Below, one piece after another: positions 18,009-27,733 of a stretch of 64,000 bases of DNA (positions are counted from its first letter, which is position 1; each line of letters begins with the position of its first letter). Position numbers and translations under genes: made by a program. The notes below the pieces were generated by a model, which saw nothing but the letters and a program-made list of their open reading frames with translations, was not told the origin of the DNA and did no database searches. The DNA comes from Arsukibacterium perlucidum DSM 18276. GTDB taxonomy: Bacteria; Pseudomonadota; Gammaproteobacteria; Enterobacterales; Alteromonadaceae. The stretch spans positions 1-64,000 of the forward strand of contig NZ_KB907712.1 in NCBI RefSeq assembly GCF_000382165.1. The letters are read 5' to 3'.

Positions 18009-19298
18009 ATGGCAGCATCACCATTACCAACAACAGCAGGCATAAGTGCCGGTGGCGGCAACGAAAACTACCGCTTTGCACTGACTGCCCTGACCTCACT
18101 GTTTTTTATGTGGGGCTTTATTACCTGTTTGAATGACATTTTGATCCCCTACTTAAAAATGTTATTCGATTTGAACTACACCCAGGCTATGTTGATCCAG
18201 TTCTGCTTTTTTGGTGCTTACTTTGTTGTCTCAGTGCCGGCCGGCATGTTAGTCAGCAAAATTGGCTATAAAGCAGGTATCGTTACCGGCTTACTGATTG
18301 CCGGTGCTGGCTGCCTGTTGTTTGTACCCGCTGCCGCCATGCATGTGTACGCCATGTTTCTGCTGGCGCTGTTTGTCCTGGCCTCCGGCATTACTATTTT
18401 ACAGGTCGCCGCCAACCCCTATGTCAGTGTGCTGGGCCAACCTGAAACCGCTTCCAGTCGCTTAACCATGACCCAGGCCTTTAACTCACTGGGCACCACG
18501 GTAGCACCATTTTTCGGCGCCTGGCTTATTTTTGGCGGTTTAGATGCGCCTGAGCCGGTACCTGGCACCGTTACCGAGTCAACAGTGCAGTTACCTTATA
18601 TTATCCTGGCCGCCAGCCTGGTGCTGCTGGCAATTATCTTTGCCTGGTTAAAACTACCGGCGATGGGTAAAAAAGATCCTGCCGAAGCCTTACCGCTTGG
18701 TGGTGAAGCGTGGAAGCAGCGCCACTTAATGCTGGGCGCGCTGGGTATTTTTGTTTATGTCGGCGCTGAAGTTGGCATTGGCAGTTTTCTGGTCAGCTAT
18801 TTATCAATGCCGGAAATTGGCGGCATGTCTAAAGGCGCAGCGTCGCATTATATTGCCTGGTATTTCGGTGGTGCTATGGTTGGCCGCTTTATTGGTGCGG
18901 TAGTAATGCAAAAAGTAGATGCCGGCAAAGTGCTGGCCTTTAATGCCGTTTGTGCCGTGTTATTACTGGCACTCACCATTTTATCGTCCGGCAAGCTGGC
19001 AATGTGGTCGCTGTTATTAGTGGGCCTTTGCAATTCAATTATGTTCCCAACCATTTTCAGTTTAGCGATAGCCGGCTTAAAACAATACACCAGTCAGGGC
19101 TCAGGTATTTTATGTCTGGCGATAGTGGGCGGTGCCATACTGCCATTGTTGCAGGGCGCATTAGCTGACAGCATTGGCGTGCAGCTGGCGTTTATCCTAC
19201 CGTTGTTGTGTTATATCTATATCGCTTTTTACGGCCTGAATGGCTGCAAACCGCGCACAGTGGTGCCGGCTGCCAGCGTGACCAAGGAAGTATTATGA
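18009..19298 (+). CDS. MFS sugar transporter, FucP/GluP family
   Basis: The start at 18009 has GAGGGGGAC upstream; the open frame further 5' covers the promoter and operator and is not real coding. The 429-residue, 12-helix protein shows the FucP-family features: [19 protein letters not shown] in helix 1 and the segment [13 protein letters not shown] with the NPY motif in helix 4 to 5. The family imports glucose, galactose or fucose with protons or sodium. It probably takes up glucose released outside the cytoplasm by the GH3 enzyme, with which it overlaps by four bases. Confidence 0.92.
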   Translation: MAASPLPTTAGISAGGGNENYRFALTALTSLFFMWGFITCLNDILIPYLKMLFDLNYTQAMLIQFCFFGAYFVVSVPAGMLVSKIGYKAGIVTGLLIAGAGCLLFVPAAAMHVYAMFLLALFVLASGITILQVAANPYVSVLGQPETASSRLTMTQAFNSLGTTVAPFFGAWLIFGGLDAPEPVPGTVTESTVQLPYIILAASLVLLAIIFAWLKLPAMGKKDPAEALPLGGEAWKQRHLMLGALGIFVYVGAEVGIGSFLVSYLSMPEIGGMSKGAASHYIAWYFGGAMVGRFIGAVVMQKVDAGKVLAFNAVCAVLLLALTILSSGKLAMWSLLLVGLCNSIMFPTIFSLAIAGLKQYTSQGSGILCLAIVGGAILPLLQGALADSIGVQLAFILPLLCYIYIAFYGLNGCKPRTVVPAASVTKEVL

Positions 19299-21862
19299 TG
19301 TTATTTACCAAGCCTGTTTATGCAGAAACCTATTTAAAGCCTTTGCTGCTGGCATTAAGCAGTGCGTTGTTGCTGGCGGCATGCAGTAAGCCTACACCTG
19401 ATTCGTCAGTCGCGGAGCAACCAGCCCCTGCAATAACTGACATTAGCATCTGGCCAAAGCTGGCGCTGCCCGTGCAGCAGGACCCCGTGATGGAACAGGC
19501 CATTACTGAGTTAATGGCTACGATGACCCTGCAGCAAAAAATCGCTCAGATGATCCAGCCGGAAATTCGCGATATTACCGTGGAAGATATGCGCCAGTAT
19601 GGTTTTGGCTCTTACTTAAATGGCGGCGGCGCTTTTCCGAATGACGATAAGTACGCCACCCCGGCCGACTGGATAGCGCTGGCCGAGAGCATGTACCAGG
19701 CATCGGTGGATGTCAGCCTGGATGGCAGCAGTATTCCTACTATGTGGGGTACCGATGCGGTGCACGGCCATAACAATGTGATTGGTGCCACTATTTTTCC
19801 GCATAATATTGGCCTCGGCGCTGCCAATAACCCGGCGCTCATAGAACAAATAGCCAAAGTTACCGCCCGCGAAGTCATGGTAACCGGCATCGACTGGGTG
19901 TTTGCCCCTACGGTGGCGGTAGTGCGCGATGATCGCTGGGGCCGCACTTATGAAGGTTACTCAGAACACCCGCAAATAGTGCATGACTACGCCGCAGCCA
20001 TTGTTAAAGGCTTGCAGGGCGCAGCCGAGGGCGACTTTCTTGGTGATGATAAAGTGATCAGTACTGTTAAGCACTTTGTTGGCGATGGCGGTACCACCGG
20101 TGGCATTGATCAGGGTAACACTGAAGTGACTGAACAGCAGCTGTTTGCTATTCATGCCCAGGGTTATGTTGGTGGCCTGCAGGCAGGCGCGCAGTCAGTG
20201 ATGGCCTCTTTTAACAGCTGGAATGGCAGTAAAATTCATGGCGATCAGTATTTGCTGACCGATGTGCTGAAAAACCGGATGGGTTTTGATGGTTTTATTG
20301 TCGGCGACTGGAATGGCCATGGCCAGATCCCCGGTTGCACCAACGAAGACTGTCCACAGGCAGCCAATGCCGGGCTGGATATTTATATGGTACCAACCGC
20401 AGCCTGGAAACCACTGTATTACAACCTGATTAAGCAGGTTGAGGCCGGCGAAATCAGCATGGCGCGGATAGACGATGCCGTACGGCGTATTTTGCGGGTG
20501 AAAAAGCGCGCTGGCTTGTTCGACAAACCCAGCCCGGCGCAGCGGCCACTGGCCGGTAAAACCGAACTGATTGGCGCAGACGAGCACAGAGCAGTCGCCC
20601 GTGATGCGGTGCGTCAGTCACTGGTGTTGCTGAAAAACCAGAACCAGTTATTGCCGTTAAATCCGCAGCAGCGATTATTGGTTACCGGCCCAGGCGCCGA
20701 CAATATCGGCCAGCAAGCCGGCGGCTGGACCATCAGCTGGCAGGGTACCGGTAATACTAACGCCGATTTTCCGGGCGGCAGTTCTATTTATGACGGTATT
20801 GCCCGTCAGGTTGCTGCAGCCGGTGGCTCAGTAGAGCTGTCAGCCGATGGCAGCTATCAGCAAAAGCCTGATGTCGCCATAGTAGTGTTTGGTGAAGAGC
20901 CTTACGCCGAGGGCAATGGTGATATTGATAACCTGGAATATCAGCGCGGCAATAAAACAGATTTAGCGCTGCTTAAAAAGTTAAAAGCAGAGGGTATACC
21001 GGTGGTAGCGCTGTTTATCAGCGGCCGGCCACTGTGGGTTAACCCCGAACTGAATGCTGCTGACGCCTTTGTCGCAATATGGCTACCCGGTAGCGAAGGA
21101 GAAGGGGTAGCAGACGTTATTCTGGCCAACGCCGATGGTGCTGTACAGTATGACTTTCATGGCAAACTGCCCTTTTCCTGGCCGGCCACGCCACAACAGC
21201 ATGCTAATGTCGGTGATGCCGATTACCAGCCGTTGCTGCCTTATGGTTTTGGCCTGCGTTATGGCGATAGCAATACGCTGAGCAATCAGTTGAATGAGCA
21301 GGTAGCGGCGGATAACAGCCTGGATGATTTAGTGCTATTTGAACGCGCCGTGAAACCGCCGTATCAGCTGGTGCTGCACAGTGGCGATAGCAGCCAAACC
21401 ATGGACAGTAGTGTGGCGCAGCTGGGTAATATCGCCGTGCGTACTTTTGATAACAAGGTGCAGGAAGATGCCCGCCGGTTAAGTTTTAGCGGCGCCGCTA
21501 AAGTCAGTTTAACCAGCGCCTTTCCGGCCGATTTACGCTCATACCATGAAGCAGGTAGTGCCTTGGTGGTTGAGCTACAGTACAGCGGAGTGGTGCCAGA
21601 CAATGTTCTACTGGGCATGAACTGCGCAGATAGCTGCGATGCCAGCATTAATGTTGCGTCACAATTACGAGCGTTGCCAAACAGCCAATGGCATAGCTTT
21701 AGCATCGATTTGAGCTGCTTTGCTAAGCAAGGTGCAGATTTCAGTCAAATCTTTACGCCTCTGTCTGTGCAAACAGATGCAGCGATGCAGTTAAGCTTTG
21801 CTGATATCCGTCTGGTGCCAGCACGGGCCACCAACGCCAGCATTAGCTGTCAGGCCGAGTAA
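19295..21862 (+). CDS. GH3 lipoprotein exo-beta-glucosidase (ExoP-like)
   Basis: From ATG 19295 (AAGGAAG upstream, ATGA overlap with the transporter) the 855-residue protein has a lipoprotein signal with lipobox LLAAC (Cys 30). The two GH3 domains and a C-terminal jelly-roll domain follow. The nucleophile is D338 in [24 protein letters not shown] and [16 protein letters not shown] are typical of bacterial exo-1,3/1,4-beta-glucosidases such as Pseudoalteromonas ExoP, including the tail domain. It would trim laminarin or mixed-linkage glucan ends to glucose in the periplasm. A strong terminator follows at 21903. Confidence 0.93.
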   Translation: MMLFTKPVYAETYLKPLLLALSSALLLAACSKPTPDSSVAEQPAPAITDISIWPKLALPVQQDPVMEQAITELMATMTLQQKIAQMIQPEIRDITVEDMRQYGFGSYLNGGGAFPNDDKYATPADWIALAESMYQASVDVSLDGSSIPTMWGTDAVHGHNNVIGATIFPHNIGLGAANNPALIEQIAKVTAREVMVTGIDWVFAPTVAVVRDDRWGRTYEGYSEHPQIVHDYAAAIVKGLQGAAEGDFLGDDKVISTVKHFVGDGGTTGGIDQGNTEVTEQQLFAIHAQGYVGGLQAGAQSVMASFNSWNGSKIHGDQYLLTDVLKNRMGFDGFIVGDWNGHGQIPGCTNEDCPQAANAGLDIYMVPTAAWKPLYYNLIKQVEAGEISMARIDDAVRRILRVKKRAGLFDKPSPAQRPLAGKTELIGADEHRAVARDAVRQSLVLLKNQNQLLPLNPQQRLLVTGPGADNIGQQAGGWTISWQGTGNTNADFPGGSSIYDGIARQVAAAGGSVELSADGSYQQKPDVAIVVFGEEPYAEGNGDIDNLEYQRGNKTDLALLKKLKAEGIPVVALFISGRPLWVNPELNAADAFVAIWLPGSEGEGVADVILANADGAVQYDFHGKLPFSWPATPQQHANVGDADYQPLLPYGFGLRYGDSNTLSNQLNEQVAADNSLDDLVLFERAVKPPYQLVLHSGDSSQTMDSSVAQLGNIAVRTFDNKVQEDARRLSFSGAAKVSLTSAFPADLRSYHEAGSALVVELQYSGVVPDNVLLGMNCADSCDASINVASQLRALPNSQWHSFSIDLSCFAKQGADFSQIFTPLSVQTDAAMQLSFADIRLVPARATNASISCQAE

Positions 21863-21902
21863 AACCCAGCGCCTGAGCACCATTTCTCTTGCGTGTGAAT
21901 TT

Positions 21903-21929
21903 CTGCCAGCATTAGCTGGCAGTTTTTTT
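21903..21929 (+). terminator. Rho-independent terminator after GH3
   Basis: CTGCCAGC (21903-21910), loop ATTA, GCTGGCAG (21915-21922) is a perfect 8-bp stem followed by seven T. It ends the FucP-type transporter/GH3 operon. Confidence 0.9.
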
Positions 21930-21959
21930 ATCTGAAAAGAAGCCCGGCGTGAGATATCC

Positions 21960-22013
21960 CCAATTATTTGGTAAAAAAATCTAAGATGGCTCATGACCTA
22001 CCCAATTAATTGG
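21960..22013. promoter_or_regulatory. Twin CCAATTAATTGG-type palindromes upstream of the GGDEF/EAL gene
   Basis: Within the 332-bp gap after GH3 lie CCAATTATTTGG (21960-21971, one mismatch) and CCAATTAATTGG (22002-22013, perfect). Their centres are 42 bp apart, about four helical turns, which would suit two dimers on one DNA face. They are candidate operators for the GGDEF/EAL gene at 22195; no regulator can be named. The rest of the gap is AT-rich with no gene. Confidence 0.45.
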
Positions 22014-22194
22014 CAAGCAAGTAGTAACATTAAGACAACTCAGGTAGTGCAAATACCTGAAAAGGTTTCAGGCAGACTGGAACACACTGCAATAATAGTG
22101 AATACTCATTGATATAGATAAAAGCCGACCAAATACTCGCGACTAAATCGGTTATAAATGGCACTATTTACGTGCAAATTGACAGGCGTTATTT

Positions 22195-24696
22195 ATGAAA
22201 ATTGCGCATAACGTAAAACTTTTACGTTTACTTAATGTTGTGCCACCGCTTCTAGTAACTGCGTTTGCTGTCATGTTCATATTTGTTGTTGTTAATAATA
22301 ATCAGATGAAACTGGAAAACGATTTACAAACACTTCGTGACGACTTCGTTTCATCAAGAAAAAGCATGGTTAAAGCACAGGTAGAGCAACTTGTGCAACA
22401 AATAGATTATGAAAAAAGTCGAACGGAGTTGATTTTAAAAGAAGATATAAAGCATCAAATATACACCGCTCATACAATATCAATGAATATTTTCAAAGAA
22501 AATAGCGATAAATCAGAGCAGGTTGTTACTAAGCTAATTAAATCTGCTTTGCGAGACATTCGTTTTAACAATGGGCGTGGTTATTTTTTCATTTATAAGA
22601 CGAATGGCGAAAGCATTATGCATCCTGTTATTCCGTCCATGGAAGGTACTCAACAGATTGGCTTGCAGGATGTTAGAGGAAATTACATTGTTCGTGATAT
22701 GGGCAGTTTAGCTAAAAAGAATGGTGAAACTTACTACACCTGGTGGTTTGTAAAGCCAGAGAATAAAAACGTAGAGTTTAAAAAAATAGGATTTGGTAAA
22801 CATTTCGAACCTTACGACTGGTTTATTGGCACTGGGGAGTACATTGCTGATGTAGAAAATGACATAAAAAATACTGTTATAGATAACATCTCAAATATAA
22901 GGTTTGGAGACAACGGTTATGCTTTTCTCTATGACTATAGTGGCATTGTATTAGCCCATTTTGATAAAGAATTTCAGCATAGCAATTTGTATAACCATCA
23001 AAATCCGCTGATACGGGAAACAGGAAAAACTATCATTTCTACTGCACAACAAGGCGGAGGCTTTGTTAGCTACTTTAGCCAGTTCAAACCATTAACCGGA
23101 AAACCGGAGAGTAAAACTAGCTTTATTCGTGGTGTTCCAGAGTGGGAATGGGCTCTAGGCATGGGCTTCTATGAGAGCGAAATTGAAGATCCGCTTAATA
23201 AACGGGAATCAGAAATACTACAGGAAAACCAAAAACAATTATTTGAACTGTTGTGGTTAAGCGTACTTGTTGCAATGTTGTTTATCATTATTTCATTATA
23301 TTTTACGAAAAAGCTTTCAAAGAGTTTTATGAGTTATGAAGATAAAATTAATAATGATTTTGATGAGTTGAATAAAGTTAAAGTGCAGATGCAATATCAG
23401 GCTTTGCACGACTCACTGACCAGGTTGCCTAACAGGGTGTTGCTAGAAGATCATATTTTCCAAGGGATTAATCTGTCTCGCAAAAATAATAACTTGTTAG
23501 CTGTAATATTTGTTGATCTTGATGATTTTAAAAAAATAAACGACTCTTATGGGCATTCAATAGGAGATGAATTTCTAAAGCTGATGGGCGAGTTATTTCA
23601 TAAAGTTAAGGGTGCTAAAGATTCTGTTGCTCGATTTGGCGGGGATGAATTTATTTTTTGCTGCCCTGACATTGAAAGTTTAGGCGAGGCAGAAAATAAA
23701 GTTAGAGAAATACTGTCTATTTTTCACCAGAAATTCGAAGTCGCAGGTAAATCATTTTATTCTACCTGTAGTATTGGTGTATCAGTTTATCCAAAAGATG
23801 GTAGCAAAGCAGAACAGTTGATTAGCAAAGCAGACATCGCGCTTTATAAGTCAAAATCTTCGGCGAAAGGAAGGGCATTGTTTTTTAATGGCAGTGTCGA
23901 TGAAGCCGTAAAGAGAGCTTTTGCGATAGAAACTGAATTACGAACGGCACTGCTAAATGAAGAGATTAGTATTGTTTATCAGCCACAAATTTGTGCGAAA
24001 ACCGGAAACATTGTTGGCGTTGAGGCGCTTACACGTTGGCATAGCAAAAAATTGGGGGTTGTGTCGCCTGCTGAGTTTATCCCAATCGCAGAAAACAGCG
24101 GTACAATTAATGCGTTAGGCGATTATGTCATTTATAAAGCACTATTCGATATCAATTCGTTTAACATCAACAACGCCTTTAAACTGAATCTTTCTATTAA
24201 TATTTCGCCAAAACAGCTACTAGAGCCTAACTTTGTCGAGAGTGTGGTTCAGGCTAGCGAAGATCTTGCATTTGATCGGCAATTTATAACCCTGGAAATC
24301 ACCGAGAATGTCCTCATTACAGATTTATCAGTAGTGCTGCCTATTCTGCTTGAGCTCAGAGAGAAAAATTTTAAATTGTCGTTAGATGATTTTGGTACCG
24401 GTTATTCCTCGTTAAGCTACTTAAGTAACCTGCCAATCAACGAAATAAAAATAGATCGTACTTTCATAGATAAGTTTCTAACGAATCACCAGAGTGAATC
24501 ACTGGTAAAAACGATCATCGCCATTGGGGGCTTTTGCGATTTTACCGTGGTGGCAGAGGGTGTAGAAACTAAGGCACAATTAGACAGACTTACCCAATTC
24601 CATTGCGATCTTATTCAGGGTTATTATTTTGACAAGCCACTTCCCTTCAACGACTTAATCGCTAAATATCAATCTTGTAATGTTAGTTGTGATTAG
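22195..24696 (+). CDS. Cache-sensor GGDEF/EAL cyclic-di-GMP enzyme
   Basis: The 833-residue protein has an N-terminal membrane helix (residues 12-33). A long extracytoplasmic region follows with two Cache repeats (RGYFFIYKTNGESIMHP..., then NGYAFLYDYSGIVLAH..., each ending in a WALGMGFY/WFIGTGEY type strand), a second helix near 365, then GGDEF and EAL domains. GGDEF is intact at 482-486 and EAL at 610-612, so both synthesis and breakdown are possible. Codon use is rich in AAA, AAT and TTT compared with the flanking glucan genes, which hints at a separate origin. It is followed closely by a TonB receptor. Confidence 0.92.
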   Translation: MKIAHNVKLLRLLNVVPPLLVTAFAVMFIFVVVNNNQMKLENDLQTLRDDFVSSRKSMVKAQVEQLVQQIDYEKSRTELILKEDIKHQIYTAHTISMNIFKENSDKSEQVVTKLIKSALRDIRFNNGRGYFFIYKTNGESIMHPVIPSMEGTQQIGLQDVRGNYIVRDMGSLAKKNGETYYTWWFVKPENKNVEFKKIGFGKHFEPYDWFIGTGEYIADVENDIKNTVIDNISNIRFGDNGYAFLYDYSGIVLAHFDKEFQHSNLYNHQNPLIRETGKTIISTAQQGGGFVSYFSQFKPLTGKPESKTSFIRGVPEWEWALGMGFYESEIEDPLNKRESEILQENQKQLFELLWLSVLVAMLFIIISLYFTKKLSKSFMSYEDKINNDFDELNKVKVQMQYQALHDSLTRLPNRVLLEDHIFQGINLSRKNNNLLAVIFVDLDDFKKINDSYGHSIGDEFLKLMGELFHKVKGAKDSVARFGGDEFIFCCPDIESLGEAENKVREILSIFHQKFEVAGKSFYSTCSIGVSVYPKDGSKAEQLISKADIALYKSKSSAKGRALFFNGSVDEAVKRAFAIETELRTALLNEEISIVYQPQICAKTGNIVGVEALTRWHSKKLGVVSPAEFIPIAENSGTINALGDYVIYKALFDINSFNINNAFKLNLSINISPKQLLEPNFVESVVQASEDLAFDRQFITLEITENVLITDLSVVLPILLELREKNFKLSLDDFGTGYSSLSYLSNLPINEIKIDRTFIDKFLTNHQSESLVKTIIAIGGFCDFTVVAEGVETKAQLDRLTQFHCDLIQGYYFDKPLPFNDLIAKYQSCNVSCD

Positions 24697-24759
24697 TGGG
24701 CAGAGTACGTTTATTATCAGCTACAATTGCCAATAGACTAATAGACTTGGACGCTGTGT

Positions 24760-27312
24760 ATGACGGCAAAATTTAATCTGCACCCGCTTGCGCTGTTTGT
24801 GTTGTTTGCCGCTGAAACAGCTAAAGCTGAAGCGCAAAGTGATATTTCCACAATTGAAGTCATCGAAGTTACTGCTCAAAAACGTAGCCAAGCGATCAGT
24901 GAAATTCCGATGGCCATATCTGCCTTTAATGATAAGCAGTTACAAGAATTAGGTGTTGAAGATACTACCGATCTGGCAATGGTAGTACCGGGCTTCAACT
25001 ATAGCGATACTGCTTTTGGACCACCGGTATATACGTTAAGGGGCGTTGGCTTTAACGAGTCAAGTGCACAAGCAACCTCTACAGTCGGCATCTATATTGA
25101 TGAAATCACCATTCCTTTTCCTATTATGACCAAAGCAGCGAACCTTGACCTGGCCAGAGTGGAGATTTTAAAAGGACCACAAGGTACGTTGTTTGGCCGT
25201 AATGCTACCGCAGGTGCGATTAACTATATTGCTGCAAAACCTACAGAGAGTTTTGAAACCGGTGTCATTGCCAGTGTGGGCAGTTTTCGATCGCTTAGTA
25301 CAGAAGGCTTTGTCACTGGCGCCTTAACGGAGAATTTAAATGCACGTTTAGCAATACGGGCAATTTACTCGGGCGAAGGCTGGCAACAAAGTGTATCCAG
25401 AGATGACAGACTGGGTGAAAAAGACCGGCTCGCTGCCAGAGTGAGTTTTGACTGGACTGTTAACGGTAAAACAACTGCGCACATTGCGGTAAATTACAAC
25501 AGCGATAGATCAGAAACACTTGCTCCTCAAGCGATAGAATATATAGCAGCAAAAGCAGGCAATGCGATCAATGGCTCTTTTGATGTTTTTGGCCCAATAC
25601 TAGATCCCGTAACAAATCCACAGTTTTTTCCTGGCAATCGCCGTGACATTCGCGCAGCAGATTGGACGGCAGATAGAACGCCGGCACTGGCGCATAACAT
25701 GTATTCCTTATCGCTAAATGTTCAGCATGCATATTCGGACACGTTGCGATTTGTGTCATTAACCGGTTTGCATCGATTTGAAGACAACGGCTCTGAATAC
25801 GAAAGAGGCGGCGCCGCAGGCGTTAGCGCAGGATATATTCGGAATTTAACCGGCGGCTCGTTGGACACTGTTTTTAATGGGATATACCAAGATTTCTATG
25901 AAGGCCATTTACATGGAGATTACGCCTTTATAGCGGATGAAGAATATGTCACATCAGACTATGTTTTTCAGCAGGGTGAAATTGACTCATTCTCGCAAGA
26001 GTTCAGGTTTATAAAAGAGCTGCCACGCCATGTCTGGATTGCCGGCGTCTATTTAAGCAACAGCAAAGTGGACTACCGTACAACACAGGATTGGGGGTTA
26101 GCGACAAACGTAAATATATTGCCGGCACTGGGATTTGGCTTTAATAAATTACGTAATGTTGTGGTGCAGGAAACATCAACACGTTCGGCTTTCACCAGTG
26201 TTGATTGGCATTACAATGACAAGTTAACCTACACCTTTGGTTTGCGCTATTCGTATGATGTTGCCAAATACGATGGTTGCACAGAAGATTTAGACGGTGC
26301 AGGATTGGCATTATTTAACCAGTTTTTTTTCGGCGGAAACGATTCTGGCGGTACAGTGAAAGGTTGCGTGACGGTTATAGACTTTGGCCAACCAGGCCAA
26401 CGAGTTGGTAACATAGAAGACTCATTAAAAGAAGATTCTCTGTCATGGCGTTTTGCCGCAAATTACCAATGGTCGCCCGCCATATCGGTTTATGCTTCGT
26501 ACAATCGAGGATTTAAAGCCGGCAGTTACCCTTCTTTAGCCGCTATTGTGGCCAACCAACTCGATCCGGTTGTGCAGGAGCAGTTAGACGCTTTTGAATT
26601 AGGTATTAAAGCCTCGCTGGCAGAGAATACAGCACAACTCAACCTCGCTGCTTTTTACTACGATTATAAAGACAAGCAACTGCTGACCAAAAAAACTATT
26701 CCGGTATTTAGAACGGCTTTTACCCTGGGTAATATCGATGAATCTTATATACGGGGCGTTGAGTTGGACTTGCAATGGTTTGCAACAAACAGGTTATTTA
26801 TTGGTGCTACAGCCAGTTATATTGATTCAGAAGTAACCAGCGGCAATGGCTTTAACCAGCTGGGCCAGTCGCTGGATTTTGCAGGCTCACCCTTACCCTA
26901 TACATCAAGCTATCAAGCTAATCTTTTAGCAAAATATGAATGGAATTTGCAAAAAGAATACAGCATGTTTGTTGCTGTTGAAGGGGCCTTTAGTAGTCAG
27001 TTTAATGCTGATTTCAAAGCTAATGTCAGTCAAACTAGCCCAGTGGCAGATTTCATTGGCAGCCCGGTAGAAGTATTCATTCCAGCCGAGCCATATTTGT
27101 ACGATGATCGCTTTACTCAACCTGATTATTTTATAGCAAATGCAAGGTTAGGCTTCGAAAGCAAGGCGGGAGATTGGCGGGCATATTTTTGGATCAAAAA
27201 TCTAACTGACGAATATTATGTCTCTAGTGTCGTTAAAAATAATGAAATGGTAGCCGCTTATCCAGGCACCACCAGAACATTCGGTTTAACATTCGAAATG
27301 ACCTTTTTTTGA
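24760..27312 (+). CDS. TonB-dependent outer-membrane receptor
   Basis: The 850-residue protein has a signal peptide and a TonB-box-like stretch (IEVIEVTAQKR). The plug domain includes RVEILKGPQGTLFGRNATAG, and a 22-strand barrel ends in the outer-membrane signature with terminal phenylalanine (FEMTFF). The plug wording is of the type common in sphingomonad and alteromonad receptors for organic compounds. It starts 63 bp after the GGDEF/EAL gene and shares its AT-rich codon use. The ligand is unknown: its position inside a glucan locus suggests oligosaccharides, but it lacks the operator seen at the locus ends. Confidence 0.9.
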   Translation: MTAKFNLHPLALFVLFAAETAKAEAQSDISTIEVIEVTAQKRSQAISEIPMAISAFNDKQLQELGVEDTTDLAMVVPGFNYSDTAFGPPVYTLRGVGFNESSAQATSTVGIYIDEITIPFPIMTKAANLDLARVEILKGPQGTLFGRNATAGAINYIAAKPTESFETGVIASVGSFRSLSTEGFVTGALTENLNARLAIRAIYSGEGWQQSVSRDDRLGEKDRLAARVSFDWTVNGKTTAHIAVNYNSDRSETLAPQAIEYIAAKAGNAINGSFDVFGPILDPVTNPQFFPGNRRDIRAADWTADRTPALAHNMYSLSLNVQHAYSDTLRFVSLTGLHRFEDNGSEYERGGAAGVSAGYIRNLTGGSLDTVFNGIYQDFYEGHLHGDYAFIADEEYVTSDYVFQQGEIDSFSQEFRFIKELPRHVWIAGVYLSNSKVDYRTTQDWGLATNVNILPALGFGFNKLRNVVVQETSTRSAFTSVDWHYNDKLTYTFGLRYSYDVAKYDGCTEDLDGAGLALFNQFFFGGNDSGGTVKGCVTVIDFGQPGQRVGNIEDSLKEDSLSWRFAANYQWSPAISVYASYNRGFKAGSYPSLAAIVANQLDPVVQEQLDAFELGIKASLAENTAQLNLAAFYYDYKDKQLLTKKTIPVFRTAFTLGNIDESYIRGVELDLQWFATNRLFIGATASYIDSEVTSGNGFNQLGQSLDFAGSPLPYTSSYQANLLAKYEWNLQKEYSMFVAVEGAFSSQFNADFKANVSQTSPVADFIGSPVEVFIPAEPYLYDDRFTQPDYFIANARLGFESKAGDWRAYFWIKNLTDEYYVSSVVKNNEMVAAYPGTTRTFGLTFEMTFF

Positions 27313-27670
27313 AAAATAAAACGAGAGGTAGATCGGCACTCGGCCACTTCAAAAACAAAGTCTGATTAATGCACTTGGTAAGTAGCCACATCCTTGTTAT
27401 CTGGCTTTGGCTGAAGCTGAGCGGCAACAAGCCTAACGTGATATGTTCGAAGGCGAAGTGAGTGCAGCCTTGTTGTGTGATATTTGAAGTGCGACGAAAA
27501 GTGGTATGGCGCTGGGTAATGACAGGTTTAAACAGGAAGTTGCGGATTTATCGGGACGGCGGCAGCAAATGGGGCAGAGGGGACGGTCGACAGGGTGGCA
27601 AGAGCCGATTTAATTTTAATCTAACCCTAATTATCAATATAAATATCAGTGCAATATACAAAATCAGCGC
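27313..27670. other. Gap with no supported gene
   Basis: Between the two convergent TonB receptor genes there are short open frames only, with no ribosome site or recognisable product. One paired stretch (CAACAAG near 27425 with CTTGTTG near 27469, and GCCTAAC inside) resembles half of an integron attC site but lacks the matching GTTAGGC-type end. It may be decayed mobile DNA. Confidence 0.4.
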
Positions 27671-27696
27671 AAAAAAAGTGCCCGCATGCGGGCACT
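27671..27696 (-). terminator. Rho-independent terminator after the TIGR01782-type receptor
   Basis: AGTGCCCGCATGCGGGCACT (27677-27696) is a perfect self-complementary stem. On the minus strand it is followed by seven T. It ends the GH16/receptor operon, 38 bp after the receptor stop. Confidence 0.88.
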
Positions 27697-27733
27697 AAAC
27701 CGGAGTTACAACAGGGAGGGTATTACAGTATGA

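Noticed and set aside
27421-27480. Integron attC site
   Set aside because: GCCTAAC and a paired outer stem are present, but the opposite GTTAGGC-type box and the extrahelical base pattern are missing, and there is no integrase.
27462-27698. 78-residue open frame between the TonB receptors
   Set aside because: Low-complexity translation without ribosome site or family resemblance; it runs through the terminator.
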